Positions 25,669 through 34,506 are shown, counted from the stretch's first letter. The stretch: DNA of 64,000 bases from Shimia sp. R10_1 (GCF_017744095.1 NZ_JAGHQX010000001.1:620001-684000), one strand, 5' to 3'. Numbers and translations: made by a program. The notes: generated by a model from the sequence alone, not told the origin.

Positions 25669-26553
25669 TCAATCTGTCTGTTGGGTGCGGGGACGCACAA
25701 GTGTCATGCCAAGCAGGATCAGAGCCAGAGCTGCCCAGACCCAGAGCGAATAGCGTTCAGACAGCAGGATCATCGCCCAGAGCACGCCTGTGCCTGTCAC
25801 CACATAGGCGACCTGTGCGGCAAAAACCGCCCCGGCGCGCGACACGAGCCAGACATAGGTGGTGTAGACACAGACATGGATCAGCGAGCCGAGCACCAGC
25901 GCAAACTCTGGTGCGTTCCAGTGGGTGCGCGGATCAATGAACTGATCTGTCGCCAGCGCAAGCGGCAGTGCCAGTACAGCGCCGATGACACAGGCCCCAT
26001 ATAGCACCTGCCCTGCGCCAAGCCCGTGCATGCCCCATTTGGACACGACGTTGCCTTCCAACGCGTAGCAAATGGGCGCGATGACCGCGATGGGCAGCCA
26101 GAGCGCCATCGCCGGATCCGGCAGAGCTTCGGGTTCGGACAGGATCACCACGCCGCCAAGCCCTGCGATCAGCCCGGCCAGACGGCCCCAGCCGAAGCGA
26201 TCCACCCGAAAGAGCAGCGCCATTGGGAAAGCGACAATCGGCACCAGAGAAATCACAATGGACATCACGCCAGAGGGCAATTCCGCGGCGGCACGGTAGG
26301 AAAAGCTGTTGGGAATGAGCGTGCCAAGCGCGGCGATCAGAAGAAAGAACCACAGCTTGTCGCGTGGCAACGCGATTGACTTACCGGTGCAGAGCCGCAG
26401 CAGGAACAGAACCAGCGCGCCAATTAAGAGTTGCCAGAAAATCAGGCCAAGCGGTTGATAGCCTTCAGAAACCGCGATTTTTGTCAGAGGTTGTGTGAGC
26501 CCCCAGCCGGTGCCGACAGCCAGCAGGATTGCGGTGAAATGCAGGGGCGTCAT
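25669..26553 (-). CDS. EamA/DMT-family transporter
   Basis: Drug/metabolite transporter superfamily protein of 294 residues with ten hydrophobic segments arranged as two EamA repeats (first ending near GGVVILSEPEALPDP, second ending LALILLGMTLVRPR). These proteins usually export amino acids or small metabolites; the substrate cannot be read from sequence. The gene is 15 bases downstream of ymdB on the same strand, so the two are probably co-transcribed, though no functional link is known. Several glycines and prolines in the loops (GWGLTQPLTK at the start) match the family. Confidence 0.88.
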   Translation of the reverse strand: MTPLHFTAILLAVGTGWGLTQPLTKIAVSEGYQPLGLIFWQLLIGALVLFLLRLCTGKSIALPRDKLWFFLLIAALGTLIPNSFSYRAAAELPSGVMSIVISLVPIVAFPMALLFRVDRFGWGRLAGLIAGLGGVVILSEPEALPDPAMALWLPIAVIAPICYALEGNVVSKWGMHGLGAGQVLYGACVIGAVLALPLALATDQFIDPRTHWNAPEFALVLGSLIHVCVYTTYVWLVSRAGAVFAAQVAYVVTGTGVLWAMILLSERYSLWVWAALALILLGMTLVRPRTQQTD

Positions 26554-26568
26554 GCAAAAACCGCTGCG

Positions 26569-27387
26569 TCAGCTGGGGCCGGACTGGCTGAGCCTGCCGC
26601 CCTGACGCACCATCTCGATGCGGGTGGCGGCGCCGGTGCGGTCATCGGTTTCCACATAGACGCCGGAGAGCGTCGCCTCCCCCAGCGCCGGGGTGAAGCG
26701 TGCCTTTGGCATGCCAGTGACAAAGCGGCGCATGGGCTCTTCTTTCTCCATGCCAATGACGGAATTGTAGTCACCACACATGCCGGCATCGGCCTGAAAG
26801 GCGGTGCCTTTGGGCAGGATCTGGGTGTCGGCGGTGGGCACATGGGTGTGGGTGCCGACAACAAGGCTGACCCGGCCGTCGCAGAAATGCCCCATGCCCA
26901 TTTTCTCCGAGGTGGCCTCGCAGTGTATGTCGACGATGGCGGCCTGCACCATGCCGCCGCGCGGATGGGCGCGCAGCACCTGATCGATGGCGGAGAACGG
27001 ATCGGCGTAGGGCTGTTTCATAAAGACCTGCCCCAGCGCCTGCGTGACCAGCACCTTGCGCCCGCCGCGCGCGTCAAACACCCGGAAGCCTTTGCCCGGC
27101 ACATCGCCGCGTGCGATGTTGAGCGGGCGGATGATGCGCGGTTCCGACTGGATGAACTGCATCATCTCTTTCTGATCAAAGGCGTGATCGCCCAGCGTGA
27201 GGCAGTCGGCACCGGCATCAAGCAGCGCTTTGGCATGGGCACCAGAAAGCCCCATGCCGTTGGAGGCGTTTTCGCCGTTCACCACGACAAAATCGAGCCG
27301 CCAGTCTTCCCGCAGTTTGGGAAGGCGTTCCACCACAGCCGCGCGTCCGGCGCGACCCATCACATCACCGAGAAAGAGCATTTTCAT
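26569..27387 (-). CDS. ymdB: YmdB-family 2',3'-cyclic nucleotide phosphodiesterase
   Basis: Metallophosphoesterase of the TIGR00282/YmdB family, 272 residues. Metal-binding motifs in order: FLGDVMGRAGR (Asp8), VVNGENASNGMG, LTLGDHAFDQKE, VDIHCEATSEKMGMG and GTHTHVPTADT. In Bacillus the enzyme hydrolyses 2',3'-cyclic nucleotides and affects biofilm decisions; the role in Rhodobacterales is not established. The start is the ATG at 27387, which gives the normal N-terminus MKMLFLGDVMGR; upstream in-frame codons add 34 unlikely residues. No strong ribosome site is visible. It lies near the cyclo-ligase gene, with the small lipoprotein gene between them on the other strand. Confidence 0.92.
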   Translation of the reverse strand: MKMLFLGDVMGRAGRAAVVERLPKLREDWRLDFVVVNGENASNGMGLSGAHAKALLDAGADCLTLGDHAFDQKEMMQFIQSEPRIIRPLNIARGDVPGKGFRVFDARGGRKVLVTQALGQVFMKQPYADPFSAIDQVLRAHPRGGMVQAAIVDIHCEATSEKMGMGHFCDGRVSLVVGTHTHVPTADTQILPKGTAFQADAGMCGDYNSVIGMEKEEPMRRFVTGMPKARFTPALGEATLSGVYVETDDRTGAATRIEMVRQGGRLSQSGPS

Positions 27388-27560
27388 GGGGGATGGTCCT
27401 AGGCGGCGGGGGCGCGGATGGCAAGTCTGATGGGAGCGATTTGTCAGAGTGACGCAGCGCAGACGGTGCCTTGCTGTGCAGATGTGCACATTAGAAGGAG
27501 GTTGCGCGCGCGCGTGGTCGCGTTATCGTTGCAAGAGAGATTTTAACAAACAGGTGAATT

Positions 27561-27797
27561 ATGAAAGCCGTTCTTGCCCTGACCGCCGCTGCTGGCACTC
27601 TGACCCTCGCGGCATGTGTCGAACCCTATCCAAATGATGCGACCAACCTCGCCAATCCGGCAGCAACCTTCTGTGTTGATCAGGGCAACCAATATGAGGT
27701 GCGTCAGGATGCGGCGGGCAATGCCGTGGGCTATTGCATTCAGCCAAACGGCACTGAGGTCGATGCCTGGGAGTATTTCCGCGTCAACGCAACCTGA
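27561..27797 (+). CDS. Small DUF333 lipoprotein
   Basis: A 78-residue lipoprotein: MKAVLALTAAAGTLTLAAC with the lipobox LAAC ending at Cys19. The mature part matches DUF333: NPAATFCVDQGNQYEVRQD, then GNAVGYCIQPNGTEVDAWEY, with the family's paired cysteines about 20 residues apart. Function unknown; such domains occur in envelope proteins and next to protease inhibitors. GGTGAA precedes the ATG. The gene stands alone on the plus strand between two minus-strand genes and has a 173-base upstream region, so it should have its own promoter. Confidence 0.85.
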   Translation: MKAVLALTAAAGTLTLAACVEPYPNDATNLANPAATFCVDQGNQYEVRQDAAGNAVGYCIQPNGTEVDAWEYFRVNAT

Positions 27798-27830
27798 GCG
27801 CCGCCCCCTCCTCTGACGGGGCAGGCATGT

Positions 27831-28400
27831 TTATGAAAATTCGATCACCCGGTTTTGGGTGATCATCATATCCAGAGGCTGATCGGTGGCTTCCAGCGGC
27901 AGGGCCTCGGCCATCTGTTCTTCAAACGCAAAACCGATTGCCAGCGTGGCCCGATGGCTGCGCAGAAGCTCCAGCGTGCGGTCGTAAAAGCCACCGCCAT
28001 AGCCCAGACGCCCGCCTTTGAGATCAAAGCCCACCAGTGGCACGATCACGATCTCTGGCTCAAAAAAGTCATCCACTTCAGGCACTTTTGCGCCAAAAGG
28101 GCCATCACGCAGCGCGCCCTCTGGCTCCCAGCGGGAAAATTTGAGCGGCATGGCCTCGCCCTGAATGACGGGCACGCCAACAGGCCCATAGGCGGCGGCC
28201 TCAGCCATTGCAGCGAGGGGCGAAATTTCGGTGCGGATGGGCATATAGCCCGCAATCGGCACCCCACGATAGCCTGCCAGCACCTCTGATAAATGGCCCG
28301 CCTGACCGGGGCCTGCCATGGCAAAGGCCGCCTTGCGGCGCGCAAAGGCCGCTTTGCGGGCGGCGGCTTTCTGTTCGTTCAACGTCATCTCTGTGCTCAT
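27831..28400 (-). CDS. 5-formyltetrahydrofolate cyclo-ligase
   Basis: ATP-dependent conversion of 5-formyl-THF to 5,10-methenyl-THF, which rescues an inhibitory folate. The ATG at 28400 gives 189 residues, the usual size. Family motifs are KAAARKAAFARRKAAF at the N-terminus (basic ATP-binding helix), IAGYMPIRTEISP, and the substrate loop FDLKGGRLGYGGGFYDRTL. A start further upstream is unlikely because it would run back across the mgtE stop. The gene is 10 bases downstream of mgtE and probably co-transcribed with it. The protein corresponds to E. coli YgfA (FAU). Confidence 0.92.
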   Translation of the reverse strand: MSTEMTLNEQKAAARKAAFARRKAAFAMAGPGQAGHLSEVLAGYRGVPIAGYMPIRTEISPLAAMAEAAAYGPVGVPVIQGEAMPLKFSRWEPEGALRDGPFGAKVPEVDDFFEPEIVIVPLVGFDLKGGRLGYGGGFYDRTLELLRSHRATLAIGFAFEEQMAEALPLEATDQPLDMMITQNRVIEFS

Positions 28401-28410
28401 GGTCAGTCGC

Positions 28411-29811
28411 TCACAAAAGAACCTGGGCCGCGAGGCCGAGGAAGAGGAAGAAGCCCACAACATCGGTCACCGTGGTGACAAACGGGCCAGAGGCCAGCGC
28501 GGGGTCGATGTGCATGCGATCCAGCGCCATGGGAATAAGGATGCCGCCCAGCGCAGCAGCGATTTGAGTGAGCAGCATCGCCACACCAATCACCACAGCC
28601 AGCATCGGTACGCCAAACCAGGCGCCTGCCACCAGCGCCATGATAAAGCCGAAGAGTGCACCATTGAGCGCCCCCACCGACAGCTCGCGCCGGATCACGC
28701 GCATAGCGTTCTGCGCGGTGAGGTCTTTGGTGGCGAGCGCGCGCACCGTGACTGTCATGGTTTGGGTGCCGGCGTTGCCGCCCATGGAAGCGACAATGGG
28801 CATCAGAACCGCAAGCGCCACCATTTGATCCACCGTGTCGGCAAAGAGATTGATCACACCGGAGGCCAGAATGGCGGTCAGCAGGTTTACAAACAGCCAA
28901 GTGGCGCGGCCCTTGGCGGCGCTGAAAATCGTGTCTGAAAGGCTGGCCTCATCACTCACACCGGCGAGGCGCAGAATGTCCTCTTCGTGCTCCTCATCAA
29001 GTACCGCCATGGCGTCATCAATGGTGATCACGCCGACCAGACGCTCATCCTCATCCACCACCGGAGCAGAGATCAAGTGGTACTGGTTGAAGGCATAGGC
29101 CACATCCTCTTCGTCCTGCGTGACGGGGATGATCTGAAACACCTCTTCGACCAAAGTGGCCATCGGCAATTCGCGGCGTGATGACATGAGCTTGCCAAGG
29201 GTGACATTGCCCACAGGTTTCATGCGCGGATCCACAAGGATCACGTGGTAAAACTGTTCTGGCAGTTCCTCGGCGTTGCGCAGAAAGTCGATGGCTTCGC
29301 CCACTGTCCAATGCTCTGGCGCAAACACCGTTTCGCGCTGCATCAGACGACCAGCGGTGTTTTCCGGATAGCTCAGCGCCTGCTCCACCGCGACACGGTC
29401 GGCATCCTCAAGCTGATCCAGAATGGCTTCCTGCTGCGGCTCATCGAGATCTTCGACCAGATCAACGATGTCGTCGCTTTCCAGCTCGCGCACCGCTTCT
29501 GCCAGAACATCCGGGCGCAGGATGTTCATCACCTCTTCGCGCAGGCCCTCATCCAGTTCTGAGAGGATTTCGCCGTCAAATTCCGCGCCATAAAGCTGCA
29601 CAAGGCGGCGGCGATCAAAGGCGTTGATCTGTTCCAGAAGGTCGGCGATGTCCGCAGCATGCAGCGGGGCCATGAGTTCAAGCAGTGTGTCGCGATCCCC
29701 GGCTTCAATCGCATAAAGCACGCCTGCGGCCAGTTTTGGGTTCAGGGCGTAATCGTCCTGCTCCTCAGCGTCAGCGATGATGTCTGCGGTCTGATCGATG
29801 GCTTGGGTCAT
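28411..29811 (-). CDS. mgtE: Magnesium transporter MgtE
   Basis: Mg2+ channel/transporter of the inner membrane, gated by cytosolic Mg2+. The ATG at 29811 gives 466 residues. The N-terminal superhelical MgtE-N domain is rich in acidic residues (ADIADLLEQINAFDRRRLVQ, ESDDIVDLVEDLDEPQQEAI), then two CBS domains (around YHVILVDPRMKPVGNVTLG and HLISAPVVDEDERLVGVITI), then five membrane helices with the pore signature PIVASMGGNAGTQTM. The length and order are those of canonical MgtE. A CTTGCC/GGCAAG hairpin lies upstream, but no known Mg2+ riboswitch was recognised. First gene before the cyclo-ligase. Confidence 0.95.
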   Translation of the reverse strand: MTQAIDQTADIIADAEEQDDYALNPKLAAGVLYAIEAGDRDTLLELMAPLHAADIADLLEQINAFDRRRLVQLYGAEFDGEILSELDEGLREEVMNILRPDVLAEAVRELESDDIVDLVEDLDEPQQEAILDQLEDADRVAVEQALSYPENTAGRLMQRETVFAPEHWTVGEAIDFLRNAEELPEQFYHVILVDPRMKPVGNVTLGKLMSSRRELPMATLVEEVFQIIPVTQDEEDVAYAFNQYHLISAPVVDEDERLVGVITIDDAMAVLDEEHEEDILRLAGVSDEASLSDTIFSAAKGRATWLFVNLLTAILASGVINLFADTVDQMVALAVLMPIVASMGGNAGTQTMTVTVRALATKDLTAQNAMRVIRRELSVGALNGALFGFIMALVAGAWFGVPMLAVVIGVAMLLTQIAAALGGILIPMALDRMHIDPALASGPFVTTVTDVVGFFLFLGLAAQVLL

Positions 29812-30047
29812 GACACCTGCTCTCTCGTTCTGCCGCTGGGAAGCCGCCAGCAAGACCGGCTGCTCTGGGGCGTTTGCTCTGACATGCTTGCCTGCTTGGC
29901 AAGGCTTGGACTTGGCCCGGACCATAGGTTAAAGCAGAGAGGAAACTCAATGGGATGCGACGGATTTGCGCTCAAAAAAGGCCTGCTGCGCGCAGGCTTT
30001 GCGCTTTGCGTGACAACTGCGCCCTGAAACCTGCGGAGCCTGCCTTG

Positions 30048-31337
30048 ATGCCCCCATCTGTTTTGCTGCTTGGTCAAACCCTGTCTTTTTTGAAAAGCCC
30101 GTTTGAGGCCCCGCTTGAAAGCGCGGTGCGCCATCTGACCCACGGTGGGGTTTTGATGTCGGATGGCAAAATTGTTGCGGTGGAAGATGGGGCCACGTTG
30201 AAGGCCGCGCATCCGGACGCGCAGGTGGTGGATTATGGCGACAAGCTGATTTGTGCCGGGTTTGTGGATGCGCATGTGCATTACCCGCAGACCGGCATCA
30301 TCGCGAGTTGGGGCAAGCGGCTGATTGACTGGCTGAACAGCTATACCTTTCCCGAAGAAATGCGGTTTGGCGAGCGGGCCTATGCGGATGAGATCGCCAA
30401 GACCTATCTGGATCTGACCGCCCGGCATGGCGTCACCACCATGGCGAGTTACGGCACCATCCATCCGGAATCAGTGGAGGCGTTTTTCAGCGAAGCCCAG
30501 CGCCGGGGGCAGCGGGTTGTGGCGGGCAAGACCTGTATGGATCGCAATGCGCCTGATGGGCTGAGCGACACGCCGCAAAGCGCCTATGACGACAGCAAGG
30601 CCCTGATTGAGGCATGGCACGACGTGGACCGGATCACCTATGCGATCACGCCGCGATTTTCGCCGACCTCGACACCCGCGCAGCTGGAGGCGCTTGGCGC
30701 GCTGTGGGCAGACCATCCGGATTGCCTGATGCAGACCCATCTGAGCGAGCAGACCGATGAGATCGCCTGGGTGCGCGAGCTGTTTCCTGAGGCGCGGGAT
30801 TATCTTGATACCTATGAGCAGTTTGGCCTCTTGGGCGCGCGGGGGCTCTATGGCCATGCGATCCATCTGGAACCGCGTGAGAAAGACCGGCTGCGCGAGG
30901 TGGGGGCTGGGTTGATCCACTGCCCCACCTCTAACACCTTTATCGGGTCTGGGCTGTTTGACATGGCTGGGCTGATGGCGGAAGGGCAGCGGATTGGCCT
31001 TGCGACAGATACCGGGGGTGGGTCGAGCTTTTCGATGCTGCGCACCATGGCGACGGCCTATGAGGTGGCGCAGCTGCGTCATCACCCGCTGCATGCGGCA
31101 GAGTTGATGTGGCTGGCCACGCAGGGCTCTGCGCAGACGCTGCATATGGCCGATCAGATCGGCAACTTGGCTGCGGACATGGAGGCGGATCTTGTGGTGC
31201 TGGATCTCGCCAGCACGCCGGAGATCGCGCAACGGGCCGCACGGGCGGAAGATCTTTGGGAGGCGCTGTTTCCCACCATCATGATGGGTGATGATCGCGC
31301 GATTGCAGCAACGTGGATTGCGGGGCGGCAGGTTTAG
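30048..31337 (+). CDS. guaD: Guanine deaminase
   Basis: Zinc amidohydrolase that deaminates guanine to xanthine, which can feed the urate route encoded at 11.4-17.5 kb. It has 429 residues. The zinc-binding motif is FVDAHVHYPQTGIIASWG; then QTHLSEQTDEIAWV, HCPTSNTFIGSGLF and ATDTGGGSSFSMLRTM follow, all matching the GuaD subgroup rather than cytosine or chlorohydrolase relatives. The start is the ATG at 30048 with GGAG about 10 bases upstream; in-frame sequence before it has no family similarity. Divergent from mgtE. Not clustered with the other purine genes. Confidence 0.94.
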   Translation: MPPSVLLLGQTLSFLKSPFEAPLESAVRHLTHGGVLMSDGKIVAVEDGATLKAAHPDAQVVDYGDKLICAGFVDAHVHYPQTGIIASWGKRLIDWLNSYTFPEEMRFGERAYADEIAKTYLDLTARHGVTTMASYGTIHPESVEAFFSEAQRRGQRVVAGKTCMDRNAPDGLSDTPQSAYDDSKALIEAWHDVDRITYAITPRFSPTSTPAQLEALGALWADHPDCLMQTHLSEQTDEIAWVRELFPEARDYLDTYEQFGLLGARGLYGHAIHLEPREKDRLREVGAGLIHCPTSNTFIGSGLFDMAGLMAEGQRIGLATDTGGGSSFSMLRTMATAYEVAQLRHHPLHAAELMWLATQGSAQTLHMADQIGNLAADMEADLVVLDLASTPEIAQRAARAEDLWEALFPTIMMGDDRAIAATWIAGRQV

Positions 31338-31358
31338 CCGCCCGTGTTGCCGAAGGCG

Positions 31359-31598
31359 TTAGAACGCCTTGAACGTCAGCGTTGTCAGCGTGCGCTCAAT
31401 GTTGGGGATGTCGAGCATGTGGCTGTTGATGAATTTGCCCACGTCTTCGCCTTCGGGAATGTAGAGCTTCATCAGAAGGTCATAGTCGCCGCTGGTGGAG
31501 TGCAGCTCGGAATGGATTTCCTTCAGCGCAATGTCTTCGGCGACGCGGTAGGTGGTGCCGGGTTTGCAGCGGATCTGGATAAAGACGCAGGTGGTCAT
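31359..31598 (-). CDS. Stand-alone AsnC/Lrp effector (RAM) domain protein
   Basis: A 79-residue protein made only of the ligand-binding alpha/beta domain of Lrp/AsnC regulators (TTCVFIQIRCKPGTTYRVAE, then SGDYDLLMKLYIPEGEDVGK, then NIERTLTTLTF); there is no helix-turn-helix. Such RAM-only proteins form dimers and may bind amino acids or modulate full-length Lrp proteins. GAGGG lies just before the ATG at 31598, so the protein is complete rather than truncated. Convergent with guaD (21 bases between the stops), and transcribed away from hisB. The regulatory target is unknown. Confidence 0.85.
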   Translation of the reverse strand: MTTCVFIQIRCKPGTTYRVAEDIALKEIHSELHSTSGDYDLLMKLYIPEGEDVGKFINSHMLDIPNIERTLTTLTFKAF

Positions 31599-31730
31599 GA
31601 AGGCCCTCATTTGGTTTGGCCTCAAACTGGCACAAATGCCACCCGGCTCACAATCTGAAAATCCGCCCTCTTGGCCTGCCCCCTGCCCGCCCCTATAAGA
31701 GCGCGGCAAGACTGATCAAAGGACGTCCCC

Positions 31731-32318
31731 ATGCGCAAGGCAAGCGTGACCCGCGCCACCGCGGAAACCAACATCACCGTGGACATCAATCTGGATGGCA
31801 CCGGCCACTATGACAACAAGACCGGCGTGGGGTTTTTTGACCATATGCTGGACCAGCTGTCGCGCCACAGCCTGATTGACATGACGATCCGTGCAGAGGG
31901 CGACTATCACATTGATGACCACCACACGGTGGAGGATGTGGGCATTTCGCTGGGTCAGGCGCTGACGCAGGCGTTGGGCGACAAGAAAGGCATCCGCCGT
32001 TATGCCACCTGCCACCTGCCGATGGATGATGCGCAGGTGCGGGCCTCGCTGGATCTGTCTGCCCGCCCCTTCCTGATCTGGAACCTTGAGATGCCAACCC
32101 AGAAGATCGGCACCTTTGACACAGAGCTGGTGCGCGAGTTCTTCCAAGGATTTGCGACCCATGGCGGCATCACCCTGCATGTGGATCAGATCCACGGGTT
32201 CAACAGCCACCATATCGCCGAAGCCGCCTTCAAAGCGGTGGCGCGTGCGCTGCGCGAAGCGGTGGAAGTCGATCCGCGCAAGGCGGATGCGATCCCTTCG
32301 ACCAAAGGGGCGCTCTGA
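31731..32318 (+). CDS. hisB: Imidazoleglycerol-phosphate dehydratase
   Basis: Dehydrates imidazole glycerol phosphate to imidazole acetol phosphate in histidine synthesis. It has 195 residues, the single-domain form without the phosphatase of enteric HisB. Metal-binding motifs: [28 protein letters not shown] and [20 protein letters not shown]. First of the his genes in this window; hisH follows after 49 bases. The stop codon lies in the loop of a short GCGCTC/GAGCGC hairpin whose continuation matches the REP-like element at 7812. Confidence 0.96.
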   Translation: MRKASVTRATAETNITVDINLDGTGHYDNKTGVGFFDHMLDQLSRHSLIDMTIRAEGDYHIDDHHTVEDVGISLGQALTQALGDKKGIRRYATCHLPMDDAQVRASLDLSARPFLIWNLEMPTQKIGTFDTELVREFFQGFATHGGITLHVDQIHGFNSHHIAEAAFKAVARALREAVEVDPRKADAIPSTKGAL

Positions 32319-32333
32319 GAGCGCACCCTACAG
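32310..32333. repeat. Partial REP-like element over the hisB stop codon
   Basis: GCGCTC-TGA-GAGCGC is a perfect six-base hairpin with the hisB stop in its loop, followed by ACCCTACAG. GCGCACCCTAC is shared with the repeat pair at 7812-7908. Confidence 0.5.
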
Positions 32334-32367
32334 TTACGACCAGTCAAGACTTTCAGAGGATCCGCTT

Positions 32368-33006
32368 ATGCTGACAGCGATCATCGACTATGAATCCGGC
32401 AACCTACATTCTGCCGAGAAAGCCTTTCAGCGCATGGCGACGGAAGTAGACGGCGGCGAGGTTGTGGTGACCTCTGACGCCGAGGTGGTGGCCAAGGCAG
32501 ACCGTCTGGTGCTGCCCGGCGACGGGGCCTTTCCCGCCTGTGCGGCAGAGCTGCGCGGCCATAAGGGCATTTATGACGCCATGGTGGAAGCGGTCGAAGC
32601 CAAGGGCCGTCCGTTTCTGGGCATCTGCGTTGGTATGCAACTCATGGCCAGCCGGGGCCATGAGTATGAGCTGACCGAAGGGCTGGGCTGGATCGAGGGT
32701 GATGTGAAACGCATCACGCCAGAAGACAGCACCCTGAAAGTGCCGCATATGGGCTGGAACAATCTGGTGATTGACCACCCCCATGCGCTGCTTGACGGGA
32801 TCAAGAGCGGCGATCACACTTATTTTGTGCACTCCTACCAGTTCCATGTGACCAAGGCGGAAGAACGTCTGGCGCATGTGGACTATGGCGGAGACGTGAC
32901 CGCGATCATTGGGCGGGACACCATGGTGGGCATGCAGTTCCACCCGGAGAAAAGTCAGGACATCGGACTGCGGATGATTGGCAACTTCCTTAAGTGGGCG
33001 CCGTAA
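32368..33006 (+). CDS. hisH: Imidazole glycerol phosphate synthase, glutaminase subunit
   Basis: Class I glutamine amidotransferase that supplies ammonia to HisF. It has 212 residues from the ATG at 32368, with AGAGGA about 8 bases upstream. The catalytic triad is visible: Cys in FLGICVGMQLM, His and Glu in GMQFHPEKSQ. The N-terminal AIIDYESGNLHSAEKAFQRM and the oxyanion-region VLPGDGAFPACA are typical. Its partner hisF is about 3.8 kb downstream, separated by hisA and several unrelated genes on both strands. Confidence 0.96.
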   Translation: MLTAIIDYESGNLHSAEKAFQRMATEVDGGEVVVTSDAEVVAKADRLVLPGDGAFPACAAELRGHKGIYDAMVEAVEAKGRPFLGICVGMQLMASRGHEYELTEGLGWIEGDVKRITPEDSTLKVPHMGWNNLVIDHPHALLDGIKSGDHTYFVHSYQFHVTKAEERLAHVDYGGDVTAIIGRDTMVGMQFHPEKSQDIGLRMIGNFLKWAP

Positions 33007-33056
33007 GGTTCAAGAAATGTAAACGTCACAAGGCTCAGGGGATCAACTGCGCACCA

Positions 33057-33115
33057 GGGGCCAGCCCCTCTTGGCCCCTTGGGCCAATTCACCCCGGGAT
33101 ATTGAAAGAATGAGA
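33057..33115. repeat. Dispersed GGGATATT element, copy B
   Basis: GGGGC-CA-GCCCC hairpin (33057-33068), a second CTTGGCCCC/GGGCCAA segment, then ACCCCGGGATATTGAAAGAA. Shares the hairpin and the ACCCCGGGATATT core with copy A. Lies between the convergent stops of hisH and the AraC regulator and may act as a terminator for both. Confidence 0.65.
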
Positions 33116-33136
33116 AGCGCTTTTCCAGTGCGCGCC

Positions 33137-33862
33137 TTATGCCGCGCGCAGGCTTGAGGGGGCAGCGCCATGCGCCTTGCGAAAAGCGCGGGTGAAGCTT
33201 TCGGGACTGGCATAGGCGTAGCGATGCGCCACCGCCTCCACCCGGTCGCCGCGCAGAATATCCTGATGCGCCAAAATCAGACGCCAGCGTCGCAAGTACC
33301 CCATGGGGGTTTCTCCAACCGTGGCGGCAAACAGCTCTGAAAAGCGAGACAGTGACAGACCGGCCTGCGCCGCAAGATCCCCGTTGCTCCAGAGATGGCC
33401 GGGTTGATCGTGCATGGCCACGATGGCGCGGGACAGGCGCGGATCTGCCAGCCCTGCGAGCAGGCCCACCTCTGCGGTGCCCTGACTGATCTGATCGCGC
33501 AACAGGCGCACCATCAGCGCCTCCCCCAGACGGTTGACCACCGATTGCGCGCCACAACGGTTGCCTGCGGTTTCTTCGGCCATCAAACGCACCAAGGCGC
33601 GGCTGTCGCCTTCGTCGCGCAGATTGTAGCGCACCTCATCCGGCAACGATGCCAACAGCGGATTGGACAAACCCATCCAATCAACCTCTGCCGTAAAGAG
33701 CGCAGGAGCATCCATCGCGGCCTCCCACCGCCCCCGGGGCAAAAACACCACCTCCGATGGCGCGCCGTCAGCGTCCCCAAAAGCAATAAGATTTGCCCAC
33801 TCCAAAGGTGCGTGGCTTACGCTAAGGTGGAATTTCTCCACCAATGTGGTCAATCGATCCAT
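33137..33862 (-). CDS. AraC-family regulator
   Basis: Transcription factor of 241 residues with an N-terminal cupin-like sensor domain and two C-terminal helix-turn-helix motifs (SNGDLAAQAGLSLSRFSELF, then GYLRRWRLILAHQDI and VEAVAHRYAYASPESFTRAF, then RKAHGAAPSSLR). The ATG at 33862 is preferred over a TTG six codons earlier. Divergent from a peroxiredoxin-like gene with 107 bases between, so that gene is its likely target; a redox or xenobiotic signal would fit but is inference. A 25-base dyad (33894-33918) lies in the shared region. Convergent with hisH. Confidence 0.9.
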   Translation of the reverse strand: MDRLTTLVEKFHLSVSHAPLEWANLIAFGDADGAPSEVVFLPRGRWEAAMDAPALFTAEVDWMGLSNPLLASLPDEVRYNLRDEGDSRALVRLMAEETAGNRCGAQSVVNRLGEALMVRLLRDQISQGTAEVGLLAGLADPRLSRAIVAMHDQPGHLWSNGDLAAQAGLSLSRFSELFAATVGETPMGYLRRWRLILAHQDILRGDRVEAVAHRYAYASPESFTRAFRKAHGAAPSSLRAA

Positions 33863-33893
33863 CTGTCTCTGCGCTCTCAATTTCGGATTTCAT

Positions 33894-33918
33894 GCACGAC
33901 AATTCGGAATTATTGTGC
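33894..33918. promoter_or_regulatory. Dyad between AraC regulator and peroxiredoxin genes
   Basis: GCACGACAATT-CGG-AATTATTGTGC: 11-base arms with two mismatches around a CGG centre. A related half, AATTTCGGATTT, lies about 20 bases nearer the araC-type gene. Likely operator or promoter element for the divergent pair. Confidence 0.5.
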
Positions 33919-33969
33919 AGAGAACCCTGACAAAAGGCAAGTCAACGCAATATAGAACAGGAGCAACCT

Positions 33970-34506
33970 ATGCTGATTCCCCGCCAGAAGACCCCGAACC
34001 TGACTCTGCCACTTGTGGGTGGTGGCACTTTTGATCTGTCCAAAGAGGGCTCTGAACGCGGCACCGTTGTGTGTTTTTACCGCGGTCTGCACTGCCCGAT
34101 CTGCGCCAACTACCTGACCGAGCTGGAAAAGCTGGTGGATGCTTTTGCTGAGCGCGGTGTGAGCTGTGTGGCGGTCAGCAGCGACGGGGAAGACCGCGCG
34201 GCAGAGATGGTCAAAAAGATCGACGCAAAGGGCCTGCGCTTTGCCTATGATCTGCCTTTGTCTGTTGCCAAGGAGTGGGGGCTCTATATCTCTACCTCAC
34301 GTGGCAAGACCTCCATTGGCATCGAAGAGCCTGCGCTGTTCTCTGAACCCGGCCTGTTCATGGTGAGCCCGGAGCAGTCGCTGTACTACGGTTCTGTGCA
34401 GACCATGCCGTTTGTGCGGCCGCATTTCTCTGAACTGGTTGGTGCATTGGATTTTGCCATTGCCAACAACTATCCAGCGCGTGGCGAATACACTGGCGAG
34501 GTTTGA
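33970..34506 (+). CDS. Peroxiredoxin-like thiol protein (AhpC/TSA family)
   Basis: Cytosolic thioredoxin-fold protein of 178 residues. FYRGLHCPICANYLTELEKL holds Cys42 and Cys45, a CPIC pair at the position of the peroxidatic cysteine in AhpC/TSA proteins; the RG-H-CPIC pattern defines a subgroup annotated as peroxiredoxin-like. There is no signal peptide. AGGAG precedes the ATG. It probably reduces peroxides or acts as a disulfide oxidoreductase. It is divergent from, and likely controlled by, the AraC regulator, and has its own terminator. The pair sits inside the his region without an evident link to histidine synthesis. Confidence 0.87.
   Translation: MLIPRQKTPNLTLPLVGGGTFDLSKEGSERGTVVCFYRGLHCPICANYLTELEKLVDAFAERGVSCVAVSSDGEDRAAEMVKKIDAKGLRFAYDLPLSVAKEWGLYISTSRGKTSIGIEEPALFSEPGLFMVSPEQSLYYGSVQTMPFVRPHFSELVGALDFAIANNYPARGEYTGEV

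Noticed and set aside
29812-29947. Mg2+ riboswitch before mgtE
   Set aside because: Only a 6-base hairpin (CTTGCC/GGCAAG) is visible; no M-box or other known element is recognisable.
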